A stretch of DNA of 44,867 nt from Oscillospiraceae bacterium (GTDB taxonomy: Bacteria > Bacillota > Clostridia > Oscillospirales > Oscillospiraceae), in the NCBI GenBank assembly GCA_017506735.1, contig JAFVMW010000107.1, positions 1-44,867 on the forward strand, given 5' to 3'. A program made the position numbers and the translations under genes. Below the pieces are notes generated by a model that worked only from the letters and a program-made list of their open reading frames with translations, searched no databases and was not told where the DNA came from. Within the stretch, counting starts at the first letter, position 1, and every line of letters starts with the position of its first letter. This document shows positions 7,695-15,915 of this stretch, piece after piece.

Positions 7695-8200
7695 ATACGA
7701 TCAATTGTGACATCTGCCTGGATCTGATGCCCCTGGTGCAGGATGGCGTGGCAAGTCCGGCAAGCCGCAAAGCGGTGGAAGAACACCTGGCCTGCTGCGA
7801 AGAATGCAGGGCCATGTTCGAAGGGATTGTAGCGGTTCCTGCCGGGAAGGAAAAGCTGCTGGGCAAGCTCTCCCGGAAGCTTCAGCTGGGGTCCGCCATG
7901 GTTCTGATGTTCGGCATTCTGTTCGGACTGAGTCTGCCTGCCGGAAACGGGATCTTTTACAACAGTCTGATCATGCCCCTGATCGGTCTGGTGGGCTATT
8001 ACCTCTTCCGCTGGAAGGCAGTGGTGCTGATCCCTGTGCTGCTGTATGTCATGCATTTCATCACCAATGCATTGGGACTTGGCGCTGAATATCTGACCCT
8101 GCCTAGTCTTGTGATGTGGACGGGGCTGTACTGTCTGTTTGCTGTAATCGGAGTGGTGATTGGCGGACTGCTCCACTTCGCATTTCGAAAGGAGAATTGA
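7691..8200 (+). CDS. Anti-sigma factor with zinc-binding (ZAS/zf-HC2) N terminus and four membrane helices
   Basis: A 169-residue protein. The N-terminal ZAS motif HLACCEEC gives His32, Cys36 and Cys39 in the H-x3-C-x2-C pattern, with an additional upstream Cys at residues 6 or 9. Hydrophobic helices follow from about residue 70 to the end, placing the sensor region in the membrane. Proteins of this kind hold the cognate ECF sigma inactive until a signal arrives. It starts at GTG 7691, overlapping the sigma stop in a GTGA, with AAAAGGAGG upstream. Confidence 0.88.
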   Translation: MNTINCDICLDLMPLVQDGVASPASRKAVEEHLACCEECRAMFEGIVAVPAGKEKLLGKLSRKLQLGSAMVLMFGILFGLSLPAGNGIFYNSLIMPLIGLVGYYLFRWKAVVLIPVLLYVMHFITNALGLGAEYLTLPSLVMWTGLYCLFAVIGVVIGGLLHFAFRKEN

Positions 8201-8201
8201 T

Positions 8202-9026
8202 ATGAAAAAGAGATTCTGGAAGATCCTTGCGCTGGTGCTTGCGCTGGCGCTGACCTTCGGCCTGGCGGCCTTTGCCAATTCCCTGGTGGGAAATCCGGTG
8301 TCCAAGTGGCTGGCCCAGAGAGGCGCAGAGGAATATCTGCTGGAACACTACCCGGACTGCTATGTGGACAGTCTTGGCTTTAACTTCAAATTTACCAGCT
8401 ACTACGCCCACATCCGGTCAAAGGACAGCATCGACACCCAGTTCACCCTGCAAATCGACTATTTCGGACGGGTGTATTATGACACCTATGAATCTGTGGA
8501 AAAGGGCTATGTCACAGAGCGGCGGCTGGACGATGCATACCGGGCTATGACGGAACGGATTCTGGATGATCCTTCCATGGAGCTGGACTTCTCCATCAGC
8601 TTCGGAGAATTGTGCATTTCGGAAGGTTTCCTCATCGGTGATCCCCAGCATTATGACATTCCGGAATTTTCCATGGCTCTGGAGGAGCTGGAACGGGACA
8701 AGGAATATGATATCCGGGAGCTTGGTGCGCGGTGCGGCAAGCTGGTGGTCTATGTGGGCAGTCCGGAAGTGACCTTTGAAAAGGCCGCAGAGATCATGCT
8801 CCTGCTCCGGGAGCGTTTTGACCGGGATGGGGTTCCGTTCAAGGCCATGGACTTTGTGCTGCATCCTCCCAAATCCGAAGATGGGCCCTGGATGGAAAAC
8901 GAGATCCGTGTGGAGAATTTCCTGTATGAGGACATCAGCCCGGAGGGCCTGGCACAGCGGATTCAAACGGCCCATGAGGCTCTGGCGGAATTCTACGCGT
9001 ATCTGGATTCTGAGAAGATCAAGTAA
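8202..9026 (+). CDS. Membrane-anchored/secreted protein, possibly YfjL-like, third gene of the sigma operon
   Basis: A 274-residue protein with one N-terminal hydrophobic helix (about residues 6-26), then an extracytoplasmic alpha/beta region. The stretch SKWLAQRGAEEYLLEHYP followed by a beta-rich segment (IDTQFTLQIDYFGRVYYDTY) resembles YfjL-like proteins of Firmicutes; I make this match from memory with limited certainty. It begins one base after the anti-sigma stop, preceded by AAAGGAG, and ends at a terminator, so it belongs to the sigma/anti-sigma operon. It may sense or respond to the envelope condition that the sigma factor reports. No enzymatic motif is visible. Confidence 0.75.
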   Translation: MKKRFWKILALVLALALTFGLAAFANSLVGNPVSKWLAQRGAEEYLLEHYPDCYVDSLGFNFKFTSYYAHIRSKDSIDTQFTLQIDYFGRVYYDTYESVEKGYVTERRLDDAYRAMTERILDDPSMELDFSISFGELCISEGFLIGDPQHYDIPEFSMALEELERDKEYDIRELGARCGKLVVYVGSPEVTFEKAAEIMLLLRERFDRDGVPFKAMDFVLHPPKSEDGPWMENEIRVENFLYEDISPEGLAQRIQTAHEALAEFYAYLDSEKIK

Positions 9027-9034
9027 CCATCAGA

Positions 9035-9062
9035 AGCCGCTCAGCACTGGGCGGCTTTTTTT
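9035..9062 (+). terminator. Terminator of the ECF sigma operon
   Basis: Stem AGCCGC / GCGGCT followed by seven T residues, starting 9 bases after the last stop codon. Confidence 0.88.
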
Positions 9063-9113
9063 GCCGATGTTGCCGGTAATTTGTACAAACCCACAAATAC
9101 GCAGAATCCATTC

Positions 9114-9142
9114 TTGCATTTTTCTGTGAATGGTAGTATAAT
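9114..9142 (+). promoter_or_regulatory. Promoter of pgi
   Basis: TTGCAT, a 17-base spacer and a perfect TATAAT, about 57 bases before the start codon. Confidence 0.8.
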
Positions 9143-9198
9143 TTTGCTGTATGAATACCTGGCGCATTATTTTGAACATATAAGAGGAGGATTTCCAC

Positions 9199-10779
9199 AT
9201 GATCAATTGGAACAACATGGACACTCTGGCTTCCTATCAGGCACTGGCCGCCGCTGAGAAGGTTCAGCTGGCTGCCGCTATGACCGGCGAGGGCGGTGCT
9301 GATCGCGTTAAGAAGTACACTGTGCCCATGGGCGAGGGTCTGAACTTCAACTACGGCGCAAGACCTGTCAACGACGAGATTCTGGCAAAGCTGGCCGCTT
9401 TCGCAGAGGAAGCACAGCTTGCTGAAAAGTTCGCCGCTCTGTATAACGGCGAAATGATCAACACCGGCGAGAAGCGTCTGGTTCTGCACCATCTGTGCCG
9501 CGGTCAGCTGGGCGAGGCTGTCATCGCTGACGGAGTTGACAAGCGTGAGTTCTATGTTGGCGAGCAGAACAAGATCGCCGCTTTCGTGAACAAGGTTCAC
9601 GCAGGTGAGATCACCAACGCTGCCGGCGAGAAGTTCACCACCGTCTGCCAGATCGGCATCGGCGGTTCCGACCTGGGCCCCCGCGCCATTTACCTGGCTC
9701 TGGAGAACTGGGCAAAGGTCACCGGCAACCTGAAGATGAAGGCCGCTTTCATCTCCAACGTTGACCCCGACGACGCAGCCGGCGTTCTGTGCACCCTGGA
9801 TCTGGCCCACACCCTGTTCGTGCTGGTTTCCAAGTCCGGCACCACCCTGGAGACTCTGACCAACGAGTCCTTCGTCAAGGACGCTCTGGTCAACGCCGGT
9901 CTGAATCCTGCAAACCACATGGCCTGTGTCACCTCCGCTACCTCTCCCCTGGCTTCCTCTCCCGACTATCTGGCTGCCTTCTTCATGGATGACTACATCG
10001 GCGGCCGTTTCTCCTCCTCCTCCGGCGTTGGCGGCTGCGTGCTGAGCCTGGCCTTCGGCCCCGAGGTTTTTGCGGAGTTCCTGAACGGCGCTGCCGCTGC
10101 TGACAAGCTGGCAGCCAGCTCCAACCTGCTGGAGAACGCCGCTATGCTGGACGCTCTGATCGGCGTTTACGAGCGCAACGTCCTGGGCTACCAGAACACC
10201 GCTGTTCTGCCCTACTCCCAGGCACTGTCCCGGTTCCCCGCACATCTGCAGCAGCTGGACATGGAGTCCAACGGCAAGTCCGTCAACCGCTATGGCCAGC
10301 CCGTGAACTACGCCACCGGCCCCATCATCTTCGGTGAGCCCGGCACCAACGGCCAGCACTCCTTCTATCAGCTCCTGCATCAGGGCACCGACATTGTCCC
10401 CCTGCAGTTCGTTGGCTTCAAGAACAGCCAGATGGGCTCTGACGTTGTGATCCAGGGCAGCACCAGCCAGCAGAAGCTGTGCGCCAATGTTGCCGCTCAG
10501 ATCGTGGCATTCGCCTGCGGCAAGGATGATGCTGACCTGAACAAGAAGTTCCAGGGCGGCCGTCCCAGCTCCATCATCGTTGGCGACAAGCTGACTCCCG
10601 GTTCTCTGGGCGCACTGCTGGCCCACTTCGAGAACAAGGTCATGTTCCAGGGCTTTGCATGGAACGTCAACTCCTTCGACCAGGAAGGCGTCCAGCTGGG
10701 CAAGGTTCTGGCCAAGAAGGTTCTGGCCCATGACACCGACGGCGCGCTGGCTGTCTACTCCGATCTGCTGAATATCTGA
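9199..10779 (+). CDS. pgi: Glucose-6-phosphate isomerase
   Basis: A 526-residue enzyme interconverting glucose 6-phosphate and fructose 6-phosphate in glycolysis. SIS-domain signatures are present: IGGSDLGPRAIYLAL for the sugar-phosphate site, VSKSGTTLETL for phosphate binding, MESNGKSVNRYG with the catalytic Glu, and GEPGTNGQHSFYQLLHQGTD with the catalytic His. The length suits the long bacterial/eukaryotic Pgi type. Codon use is strongly biased to C-ending and AAG/CTG codons compared with neighbours, consistent with high expression. Ribosome site AGAGGAGG precedes ATG 9199. It is monocistronic, with its own promoter and a strong hairpin terminator. Confidence 0.97.
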   Translation: MINWNNMDTLASYQALAAAEKVQLAAAMTGEGGADRVKKYTVPMGEGLNFNYGARPVNDEILAKLAAFAEEAQLAEKFAALYNGEMINTGEKRLVLHHLCRGQLGEAVIADGVDKREFYVGEQNKIAAFVNKVHAGEITNAAGEKFTTVCQIGIGGSDLGPRAIYLALENWAKVTGNLKMKAAFISNVDPDDAAGVLCTLDLAHTLFVLVSKSGTTLETLTNESFVKDALVNAGLNPANHMACVTSATSPLASSPDYLAAFFMDDYIGGRFSSSSGVGGCVLSLAFGPEVFAEFLNGAAAADKLAASSNLLENAAMLDALIGVYERNVLGYQNTAVLPYSQALSRFPAHLQQLDMESNGKSVNRYGQPVNYATGPIIFGEPGTNGQHSFYQLLHQGTDIVPLQFVGFKNSQMGSDVVIQGSTSQQKLCANVAAQIVAFACGKDDADLNKKFQGGRPSSIIVGDKLTPGSLGALLAHFENKVMFQGFAWNVNSFDQEGVQLGKVLAKKVLAHDTDGALAVYSDLLNI

Positions 10780-10796
10780 TTTCCATAAACGCAACG

Positions 10797-10829
10797 GAGC
10801 GGCTCCCGAAATCGGGAGCCGCTCTTTTT
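10797..10829. terminator. Bidirectional terminator between pgi and the GNAT gene
   Basis: A 12-bp perfect stem (GAGCGGCTCCCG / CGGGAGCCGCTC) with a 4-base loop and TTTTT on the plus strand. It also follows the minus-strand GNAT gene. Confidence 0.9.
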
Positions 10830-11340
10830 ACAGGTCTTTTTCGTAATATTCAAGGATATAGGGTTCATCGTTCCGGGGATCGGTCATGGCTTCCCTATGG
10901 GTGAAGCGGAAGCCGCAGGCGCGCTGGAGTCTGCGTGAGGCTTCGTTTTGGGAACGGCAGCAGGCCAGGAAGCGCTTTGCGCCCAGCTGATCCCGGGCAA
11001 AGTCTGTCAGTGCGTTCAGAAGCTGGGTTCCGTAGCCCTTTCCGGTAAAATCGGGGCCCAGGGCAATGCCGGTTTCCTCGCAGGTCACGTCATCGACCTG
11101 CCGGAGTCCTGCCCAGCCGATGGCCTGTCCGCTTTTCTTTTCCACCACGGTCCAGTGGAAGGGATGCTCTGACTGAAACCGTATGGTTCGCTCCATCCGG
11201 GAAATGGCGTCGGCTTCCGAAGTGGTCACATCCCAGAGCATATACTTTGCGCTTTCGGGGTGACGCCAGATATTGCGGTACATTGCCATCCAGTCGGACT
11301 GGATGGCCTTTCGCAGGATCAAATCTTTGGTTTCCGGCAT
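10828..11340 (-). CDS. GNAT family N-acetyltransferase (RimJ/RimL-like)
   Basis: A 170-residue acetyltransferase of the Acetyltransf_3 type. The acetyl-CoA pyrophosphate-binding motif is GPDFTGKGYGTQLL. The N terminus (LILRKAIQSDWMAMYRNIW) and the NEASRRLQRACGFRF segment are typical of the RimJ/RimL group. The acceptor (protein N terminus, polyamine, amino acid or antibiotic) is not predictable. It starts 10 bases after argD with AAGGAG upstream, so it is the last gene of the arginine operon. The ArgJ in this operon already supplies N-acetylglutamate, so it need not be an ArgA-like synthase, and its sequence does not look like one. Confidence 0.85.
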   Translation of the reverse strand: MPETKDLILRKAIQSDWMAMYRNIWRHPESAKYMLWDVTTSEADAISRMERTIRFQSEHPFHWTVVEKKSGQAIGWAGLRQVDDVTCEETGIALGPDFTGKGYGTQLLNALTDFARDQLGAKRFLACCRSQNEASRRLQRACGFRFTHREAMTDPRNDEPYILEYYEKDL

Positions 11341-11350
11341 TGGGTGCTCC

Positions 11351-12511
11351 TTATTCGGCGCAGACTTCTTTCAGCACATCCAGGGCCTGGGACAGCTCCT
11401 CAATGGAGATATTCAGCGGCGGCAGGAGCCGGACCTTATCCTTGGCGGTAAGGCACAGCACGCCGCGGGCCATGCAGGCATTGACCACTTCCTTTGCAGG
11501 CTTGGTGGTCTTGATGCCGATCATCAGACCCAGGCCTGTAACGCTCTCGATGCCGGGGGCATTATAAAGGGTGGAGAACACATAGCCGCTCTTTCTCCGG
11601 ACGCTGCTGAGAAAATCATCCGTCAGCCGCTCGATAACCGTCAAAGCACCGGCGCAGCAGACCGGATTGCCGCCGTAGGTGGAGCCGTGATCACCGGGCT
11701 TCAGAACGTTCTGCACCTTCTCCCCCATCATGGTCGCGCCGATGGGCAGGCCGCCGCCCAGACCCTTGGCAGTGGATACAATGTCGGGAGTGATGCCGAA
11801 GTGCATATAGGCATAGAGCTTTCCGGTACGGCCGTTGCCGGTCTGGACCTCATCCACGATGAGCGGAATATCCTGTTCCTTGCAGATCCGGGCGCATTCT
11901 GCCACAAATTCCCGGGTCAGCGGATTGACACCGCCCTCGCCCTGGACCATTTCGATCATGATGCCTGCGGTGGAGCCGTTGACCGCCGCGTTGAGGGCAT
12001 CCACATTATTGGCTTCCACGTGGACAAAGCCCGGGGTGAGGGGCTGGAAGTCCTTATGGAAATGATCCTGTCCGGTGGCGGCCAGGGTGGTCAGGGTGCG
12101 GCCGTGGAAGCTCTGCCCCAGGGTGATAATCTGGAAGCAGTCAGGGCCTTTTTTCTCAGCGGAATACTTTCTGGCGACCTTGATGGCACACTCGTTGGCC
12201 TCGGCACCGGAATTGGAGAAAAATACCTTCTTCATACCGGTCTTCTCACAGAGAAGCTTGGCCAGGCTGGCGCAGGGTTCCGTGTAATAGAGATTGGAAG
12301 TGTGCTGGAGCTTCATGGCCTGCCGGGTGACAGCCTCCGTCCAGACCTCGTCACAGTAGCCGAAGGCGGTGACACCGATGCCGGTGCCCATGTCGATGTA
12401 TTCCTTCCCCTGTGTATCCTTTACAATGCTGCCCTTGCCTTCCACCAGCTCCAGAGGGAACCGGCCGTAGGTACCGGCAACATATTCCTTGTCAATTGCA
12501 GTGATGCTCAT
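11351..12511 (-). CDS. argD: Acetylornithine aminotransferase
   Basis: A 386-residue class-III PLP aminotransferase that converts N-acetylglutamate semialdehyde to N-acetylornithine. It has the SNSGAEANECAIK phosphate-binding motif, Asp220 in LIVDEVQTGNGRTG contacting the PLP nitrogen, and Lys249 in STAKGLGGGLPIGA forming the Schiff base. The length and the operon setting beside argB and argJ favour ArgD over other omega-aminotransferases. The start is ATG 12511, preceded by AAAGGATAATTGAT. The longer in-frame start at 12565 would extend into the hairpin-rich argB-argD spacer. Confidence 0.95.
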   Translation of the reverse strand: MSITAIDKEYVAGTYGRFPLELVEGKGSIVKDTQGKEYIDMGTGIGVTAFGYCDEVWTEAVTRQAMKLQHTSNLYYTEPCASLAKLLCEKTGMKKVFFSNSGAEANECAIKVARKYSAEKKGPDCFQIITLGQSFHGRTLTTLAATGQDHFHKDFQPLTPGFVHVEANNVDALNAAVNGSTAGIMIEMVQGEGGVNPLTREFVAECARICKEQDIPLIVDEVQTGNGRTGKLYAYMHFGITPDIVSTAKGLGGGLPIGATMMGEKVQNVLKPGDHGSTYGGNPVCCAGALTVIERLTDDFLSSVRRKSGYVFSTLYNAPGIESVTGLGLMIGIKTTKPAKEVVNACMARGVLCLTAKDKVRLLPPLNISIEELSQALDVLKEVCAE

Positions 12512-12544
12512 ATCAATTATCCTTTCATTACCATCGTGCCTGCA

Positions 12545-12649
12545 CGGCATGACGAAAATCGTCATGCCGACAATCCAAATGAAACCCAGAGTGTTTCATT
12601 TGGATCAATTTCTATTGAACGCGAAAGGAAACCCTGACGGTTTCCTTTC
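12545..12649 (-). repeat. Three tandem perfect hairpins in the argB-argD spacer
   Basis: The 162-base gap between argB and argD contains three consecutive perfect inverted repeats. An 11-bp stem with loop AAA is at 12545-12569, a 13-bp stem with a 7-base loop at 12573-12605, and an 11-bp stem with a 5-base loop at 12623-12649. None has a T-run on the transcribed strand, so they are unlikely to be simple terminators. They could be small mobile palindromes, RNA processing or stabilising structures, or an intra-operon control region lowering or separating argD-GNAT expression. Confidence 0.8.
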
Positions 12650-12673
12650 ACACTATCCTTCCCTCCGTGATCG

Positions 12674-13537
12674 TCAGCCCTTCATAACCATGGTGCCTGC
12701 GCCCTCGTCGGTGAGCAGCTCCATCAGGATGGAATGGGGAATCCGTCCGTCCATGATGACCACGTTGTTCACGCCTGCGTTCAGAGCGTCGATGCAGCAG
12801 TCCACCTTGGGAATCATGCCGCCGGATATGACGCCCTGGGTTTTCAGGGCTTCTGCCTGGGAAATGGTGATGTTGGGGATCAGAGAATCCGGATCGTCCT
12901 TGTCCATCATCACGCCTGCAATGTCCGTCATCATAATCAGACGTTCGGCACCCAGCGCGCCTGCAATATAAGCCGCGGCAGTGTCGCCGTTGATGTTATA
13001 GGTGTTGCCCTGGCGGTCGCTGGCAACGGTGGAAATGACGGGGATGTAGTTTTTCTCCAGAATATCAGTGATGGGCTGGGTTCTGACCTTTGTGATCCGG
13101 CCCACATAGCCCAGGGCTTCGTCCTTGATGGTTGCTTCCAGAATGCCGCCGTCGATGCCGGACAAACCGATGGCGTGGCCGCCCTTCATCTGCAGCAGAT
13201 TCACAAGATCCTTGTTGACCTTACCGGCCAGAACCATCTGGACGATGTCCACAGTCTCCTTGTCCGTGACCCGGAGGCCGTTCACAAACTGGGCCTGCTT
13301 GCCCAGGCGCTTCATGGTATCGCTGATCTCCGGGCCGCCGCCGTGGATGAGAACCACCTTCACGCCGATGAGCCAGAGCAGAACAATATCCTCCATCACC
13401 TGCTGCTTGAGCTGGGGGTTGATCATGGCGTTGCCGCCGTATTTGATGACCACACACTTGCCGCTGTACTTTTTGATATAGGGCAGGGCCGCGGTCAGTA
13501 CTTCCGCCCGCTGGGCGTTGGTAAACAGATCGTTCAT
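12674..13537 (-). CDS. argB: Acetylglutamate kinase
   Basis: A 287-residue amino-acid-kinase family enzyme that phosphorylates N-acetylglutamate, the second step of arginine synthesis. It has KYGGNAM near the N terminus, VVLIHGGGPEI for the substrate and ATP-phosphate region, NINGDTAAAYIAGALGAERLIMMTD, and SGGMIPKVDCCIDAL. The N-terminal helix (NAQRAEVLTAALPYIKKYSGK) is like that of the arginine-sensitive hexameric kinases, so feedback inhibition by arginine is plausible. It lies 11 bases after argJ. Confidence 0.96.
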   Translation of the reverse strand: MNDLFTNAQRAEVLTAALPYIKKYSGKCVVIKYGGNAMINPQLKQQVMEDIVLLWLIGVKVVLIHGGGPEISDTMKRLGKQAQFVNGLRVTDKETVDIVQMVLAGKVNKDLVNLLQMKGGHAIGLSGIDGGILEATIKDEALGYVGRITKVRTQPITDILEKNYIPVISTVASDRQGNTYNINGDTAAAYIAGALGAERLIMMTDIAGVMMDKDDPDSLIPNITISQAEALKTQGVISGGMIPKVDCCIDALNAGVNNVVIMDGRIPHSILMELLTDEGAGTMVMKG

Positions 13538-13548
13538 GACTGTCCTCC

Positions 13549-14769
13549 TCAGGTCCGGTAATCGCCGTTGATCTTCACATAGTCATAGGTCAGATCACAG
13601 CCCCAGGCACTGGCTCCGAAGGGGCCGTCGCCGAGGGTTACGAGGATTTCGATTTCCTTCTGGAGCAGGATCTCCTTGGCCTCCTCCTCGGAGAAGGGAA
13701 TGCCTGCGCCGTTTTCGCAGACAGTGACGGTTCCCTTTGCGGAGCGGAAGGAAACGCCGATCTTGTTCACATCCACCTGGGCGCCGGAATAGCCGATGGC
13801 GCAGAGGACTCTGCCCCAGTTGGCATCCGCACCGAACATGGCGGCCTTGAACAGGCTGGAGCAGATGACACTCTTGGCGGCGGTTTTCGCGGCTTCCAGG
13901 GTGTCAGCACCGGTGGCGGTGCATTCCAGCAGCTTGGTGGCACCTTCGCCGTCACCGGCGATCATCCGGCAGAGCTGGACATTGATGGTGTTCAGGGCTT
14001 CCATGAAGGTGTTGAAATCATCACCCTCGGAGGTCACGCAGGGGTTTCCTGCCAGACCGTTGGCAAGAACGGTGACCATGTCATTGGTGGAGGTGTCGCC
14101 GTCGATGGAGAGCATATTGAAGGTATTGGCGATGTCGCCGGACAGGGCCTTGCGCAGCATTTCCGGGGAAATGGCAGCGTCGGTGGTGATGAACACCAGC
14201 ATGGTGGCCATATTGGGATGGATCATGCCGCTGCCCTTGGCGATGCCGCCCATGCGGCATTGTTTGCCGCCCAGGGTAAATTCCACGGCGATTTCCTTGG
14301 GGACGGTATCCGTGGTCATAATTGCCTGAGCCGCGTTCATGCCGCCCTCATAGGAAAGGCCGGCACAGAGGGAGTCCATGCCATTTGCAATGGGGGTGAT
14401 ATCCAGCACCTGGCCGATGACACCGGTGGAGGCAACCACCACATCAGCGGCAGAAATGCCGGTCTTTTCAGACACCAGGCCGCACATCTCCTCCGCGATC
14501 TGAATGCCGTTCCAGTTGCAGGTGTTGGCGTTGCCGGAGTTGCAGATCACAGCCTGGGCGATGCCGTTGGCAATATTCTGCTTCGTAACGGTCAGGGGCG
14601 CACCCTTGACCAGATTGGTGGTATAGACAGCCGCGGCAGAGGCAGGCACATCGCTGACGATGAGAGCAAGATCCTTTTTGGAATGGTTCTTGCGGATGCC
14701 GCAGTGGATGCCGTTCGCTTTATATCCCTTCGCGGCGCAGACACCGCCGGTAATCAGTTTCATATTCAT
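13549..14769 (-). CDS. argJ: Glutamate N-acetyltransferase / amino-acid acetyltransferase
   Basis: A 406-residue ArgJ that transfers the acetyl group from N-acetylornithine back to glutamate, making the pathway cyclic. The self-cleavage and nucleophile Thr189 sits in KGSGMIHPNMATML. Cleavage before it gives the alpha and beta subunits. The oxyanion-hole region is VASTGVIGQ (about 112-120). Whether it is bifunctional (also using acetyl-CoA) cannot be read directly, but no argA is seen in this operon. It lies 9 bases after argC. Confidence 0.96.
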   Translation of the reverse strand: MNMKLITGGVCAAKGYKANGIHCGIRKNHSKKDLALIVSDVPASAAAVYTTNLVKGAPLTVTKQNIANGIAQAVICNSGNANTCNWNGIQIAEEMCGLVSEKTGISAADVVVASTGVIGQVLDITPIANGMDSLCAGLSYEGGMNAAQAIMTTDTVPKEIAVEFTLGGKQCRMGGIAKGSGMIHPNMATMLVFITTDAAISPEMLRKALSGDIANTFNMLSIDGDTSTNDMVTVLANGLAGNPCVTSEGDDFNTFMEALNTINVQLCRMIAGDGEGATKLLECTATGADTLEAAKTAAKSVICSSLFKAAMFGADANWGRVLCAIGYSGAQVDVNKIGVSFRSAKGTVTVCENGAGIPFSEEEAKEILLQKEIEILVTLGDGPFGASAWGCDLTYDYVKINGDYRT

Positions 14770-14778
14770 TTCTCCTCA

Positions 14779-15702
14779 TTATAAGCTCAGGCCCGTGGTT
14801 TCGTCCACGCCCAGCAGAATATTCATGTTCTGGATGGCTGCGCCGGAGGCACCCTTGCCAAGATTATCAAACAGCGCTGTGACCATTGTCTGGTTCTGAT
14901 GGCCGCTGACAATGAGGCGCATGGTGTCCTTCAGTGCCAGGGTGCTGGCATAAATCACGCCTTCATCTCCCCCAAGGGGCGCCACGGAAACCAGCTTCTG
15001 GCCTTCATAATGGGCCGCCAGATGCTCCCAGACCCGCTGGGCATCAAAACCGGGAAGCAGAATGGTGGTAGCCATGCCTTCATAAAAGTCGCCCAGAATG
15101 GGGCTGAACACAGGAGGCAAGCTAAGGCCGCAGATCTTCTGCATTTCCGGCAGGTGCTTGTGATTCAGACCGGTGCCGTAGATCCGGTGGCTCTCATGCC
15201 GGGGGTCCCGGTCCAGGGCCTGGTACTCGGCAATCAGATTCTTGCCGCCGCCGGAATAACCGGTGAGAGAGTAGGCAGTCAGCGGAAAATCAGCCGGGAT
15301 GACCTTGCCGGATACCAGAGGGTACACAGAAGCAATAAAACCGCTGGCATGGCAGCCGGGATTGGCCACCCGGTGGGACTGGGCAATGACCTGCCGATGG
15401 GCTTCAGACAGCTCCGGGAAGCCGTAGGCCCAGGCGTCATTGGTGCGGTGGGCGGTGGAGGTGTCGATGATCTTCACCCGGTCATTCTCAATGAGAGAAA
15501 CGGCCTCAACCGCCGCCCCATCCGGCAGGCAGAGAAAAACGATGTCCGAACTGTTGATGGCATCCCGTCGGGCCTGGCGATCTTTTCGGAGTTCCTCCGG
15601 AAGGGTGATAAGCTCCAGATCTTTCCGCTGAGAGAGCCGATCCAGAATGCGCAGGCCGGTGGTGCCTGCGGAGCCGTCAATGAATACCTTTGTCATGTTC
15701 AT
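14779..15702 (-). CDS. argC: N-acetyl-gamma-glutamyl-phosphate reductase, short (type 2) form
   Basis: A 307-residue NADPH-dependent reductase, third step of arginine synthesis. The Rossmann motif is FIDGSAGTTGLRIL (8-20), the catalytic Cys117 is in RVANPGCHASG, and the GYSGGGK loop follows. The length and the short N-terminal glycine loop indicate the type 2 ArgC rather than the 340-residue type 1. It is the first gene of argC-argJ-argB-argD-GNAT, behind a consensus promoter. Either ATG 15702 or ATG 15696 could be the start; the ribosome site is weak (AAAGCGGTG). Confidence 0.93.
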   Translation of the reverse strand: MNMTKVFIDGSAGTTGLRILDRLSQRKDLELITLPEELRKDRQARRDAINSSDIVFLCLPDGAAVEAVSLIENDRVKIIDTSTAHRTNDAWAYGFPELSEAHRQVIAQSHRVANPGCHASGFIASVYPLVSGKVIPADFPLTAYSLTGYSGGGKNLIAEYQALDRDPRHESHRIYGTGLNHKHLPEMQKICGLSLPPVFSPILGDFYEGMATTILLPGFDAQRVWEHLAAHYEGQKLVSVAPLGGDEGVIYASTLALKDTMRLIVSGHQNQTMVTALFDNLGKGASGAAIQNMNILLGVDETTGLSL

Positions 15703-15760
15703 ACACCGCTTTCATAGAAAATGGAATGGAAATGAGATACAGTAACCTCACTATGCAGGG

Positions 15761-15799
15761 ATTATACATTTCGCTTCTGTGTTTGTCAATAATTATTCA
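15761..15799 (-). promoter_or_regulatory. Arginine operon promoter with overlapping ARG-box-like operator
   Basis: A perfect consensus promoter, TTGACA (15784-15789), 17-base spacer and TATAAT (15761-15766). The palindrome TGAATAATTATTGA at 15786-15799 overlaps the -35 box. It differs by one base from the ARG-box core TGAATAATTATTCA bound by ArgR/AhrC repressors. Repression by ArgR with arginine is inferred; no argR gene is in the window. Confidence 0.75.
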
Positions 15800-15869
15800 T
15801 CAATTATCCGTTTTGAACGAATACAGACTGAACACAAATGGAATATTGGACATTTTAACCATGGTATAA

Positions 15870-15910
15870 AGGAGCCGCGGCTCCGGTTTTTACCTTACCG
15901 GTGCCGCGGC
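15870..15910 (-). terminator. Terminator after the YitT-family gene
   Basis: Long stem GCCGCGGC(A)CCGGT / ACCGG(A)GCCGCGGC, then TCCTTTATA on the minus strand, starting 6 bases past the stop. Confidence 0.8.
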
Positions 15911-15915
15911 GTGAT

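Noticed and set aside
9019-10794. Long minus-strand ORF (591 codons) opposite pgi
   Set aside because: It arises from the strongly biased codons of pgi. The translation is Gln/Val/Gly-rich without domains, and pgi is unmistakable on the plus strand.
12545-12649. Possible CRISPR array or terminator cluster between argB and argD
   Set aside because: The three hairpins have different sequences with no repeated unit, so it is not CRISPR. None has a T-run, so simple termination is not supported.
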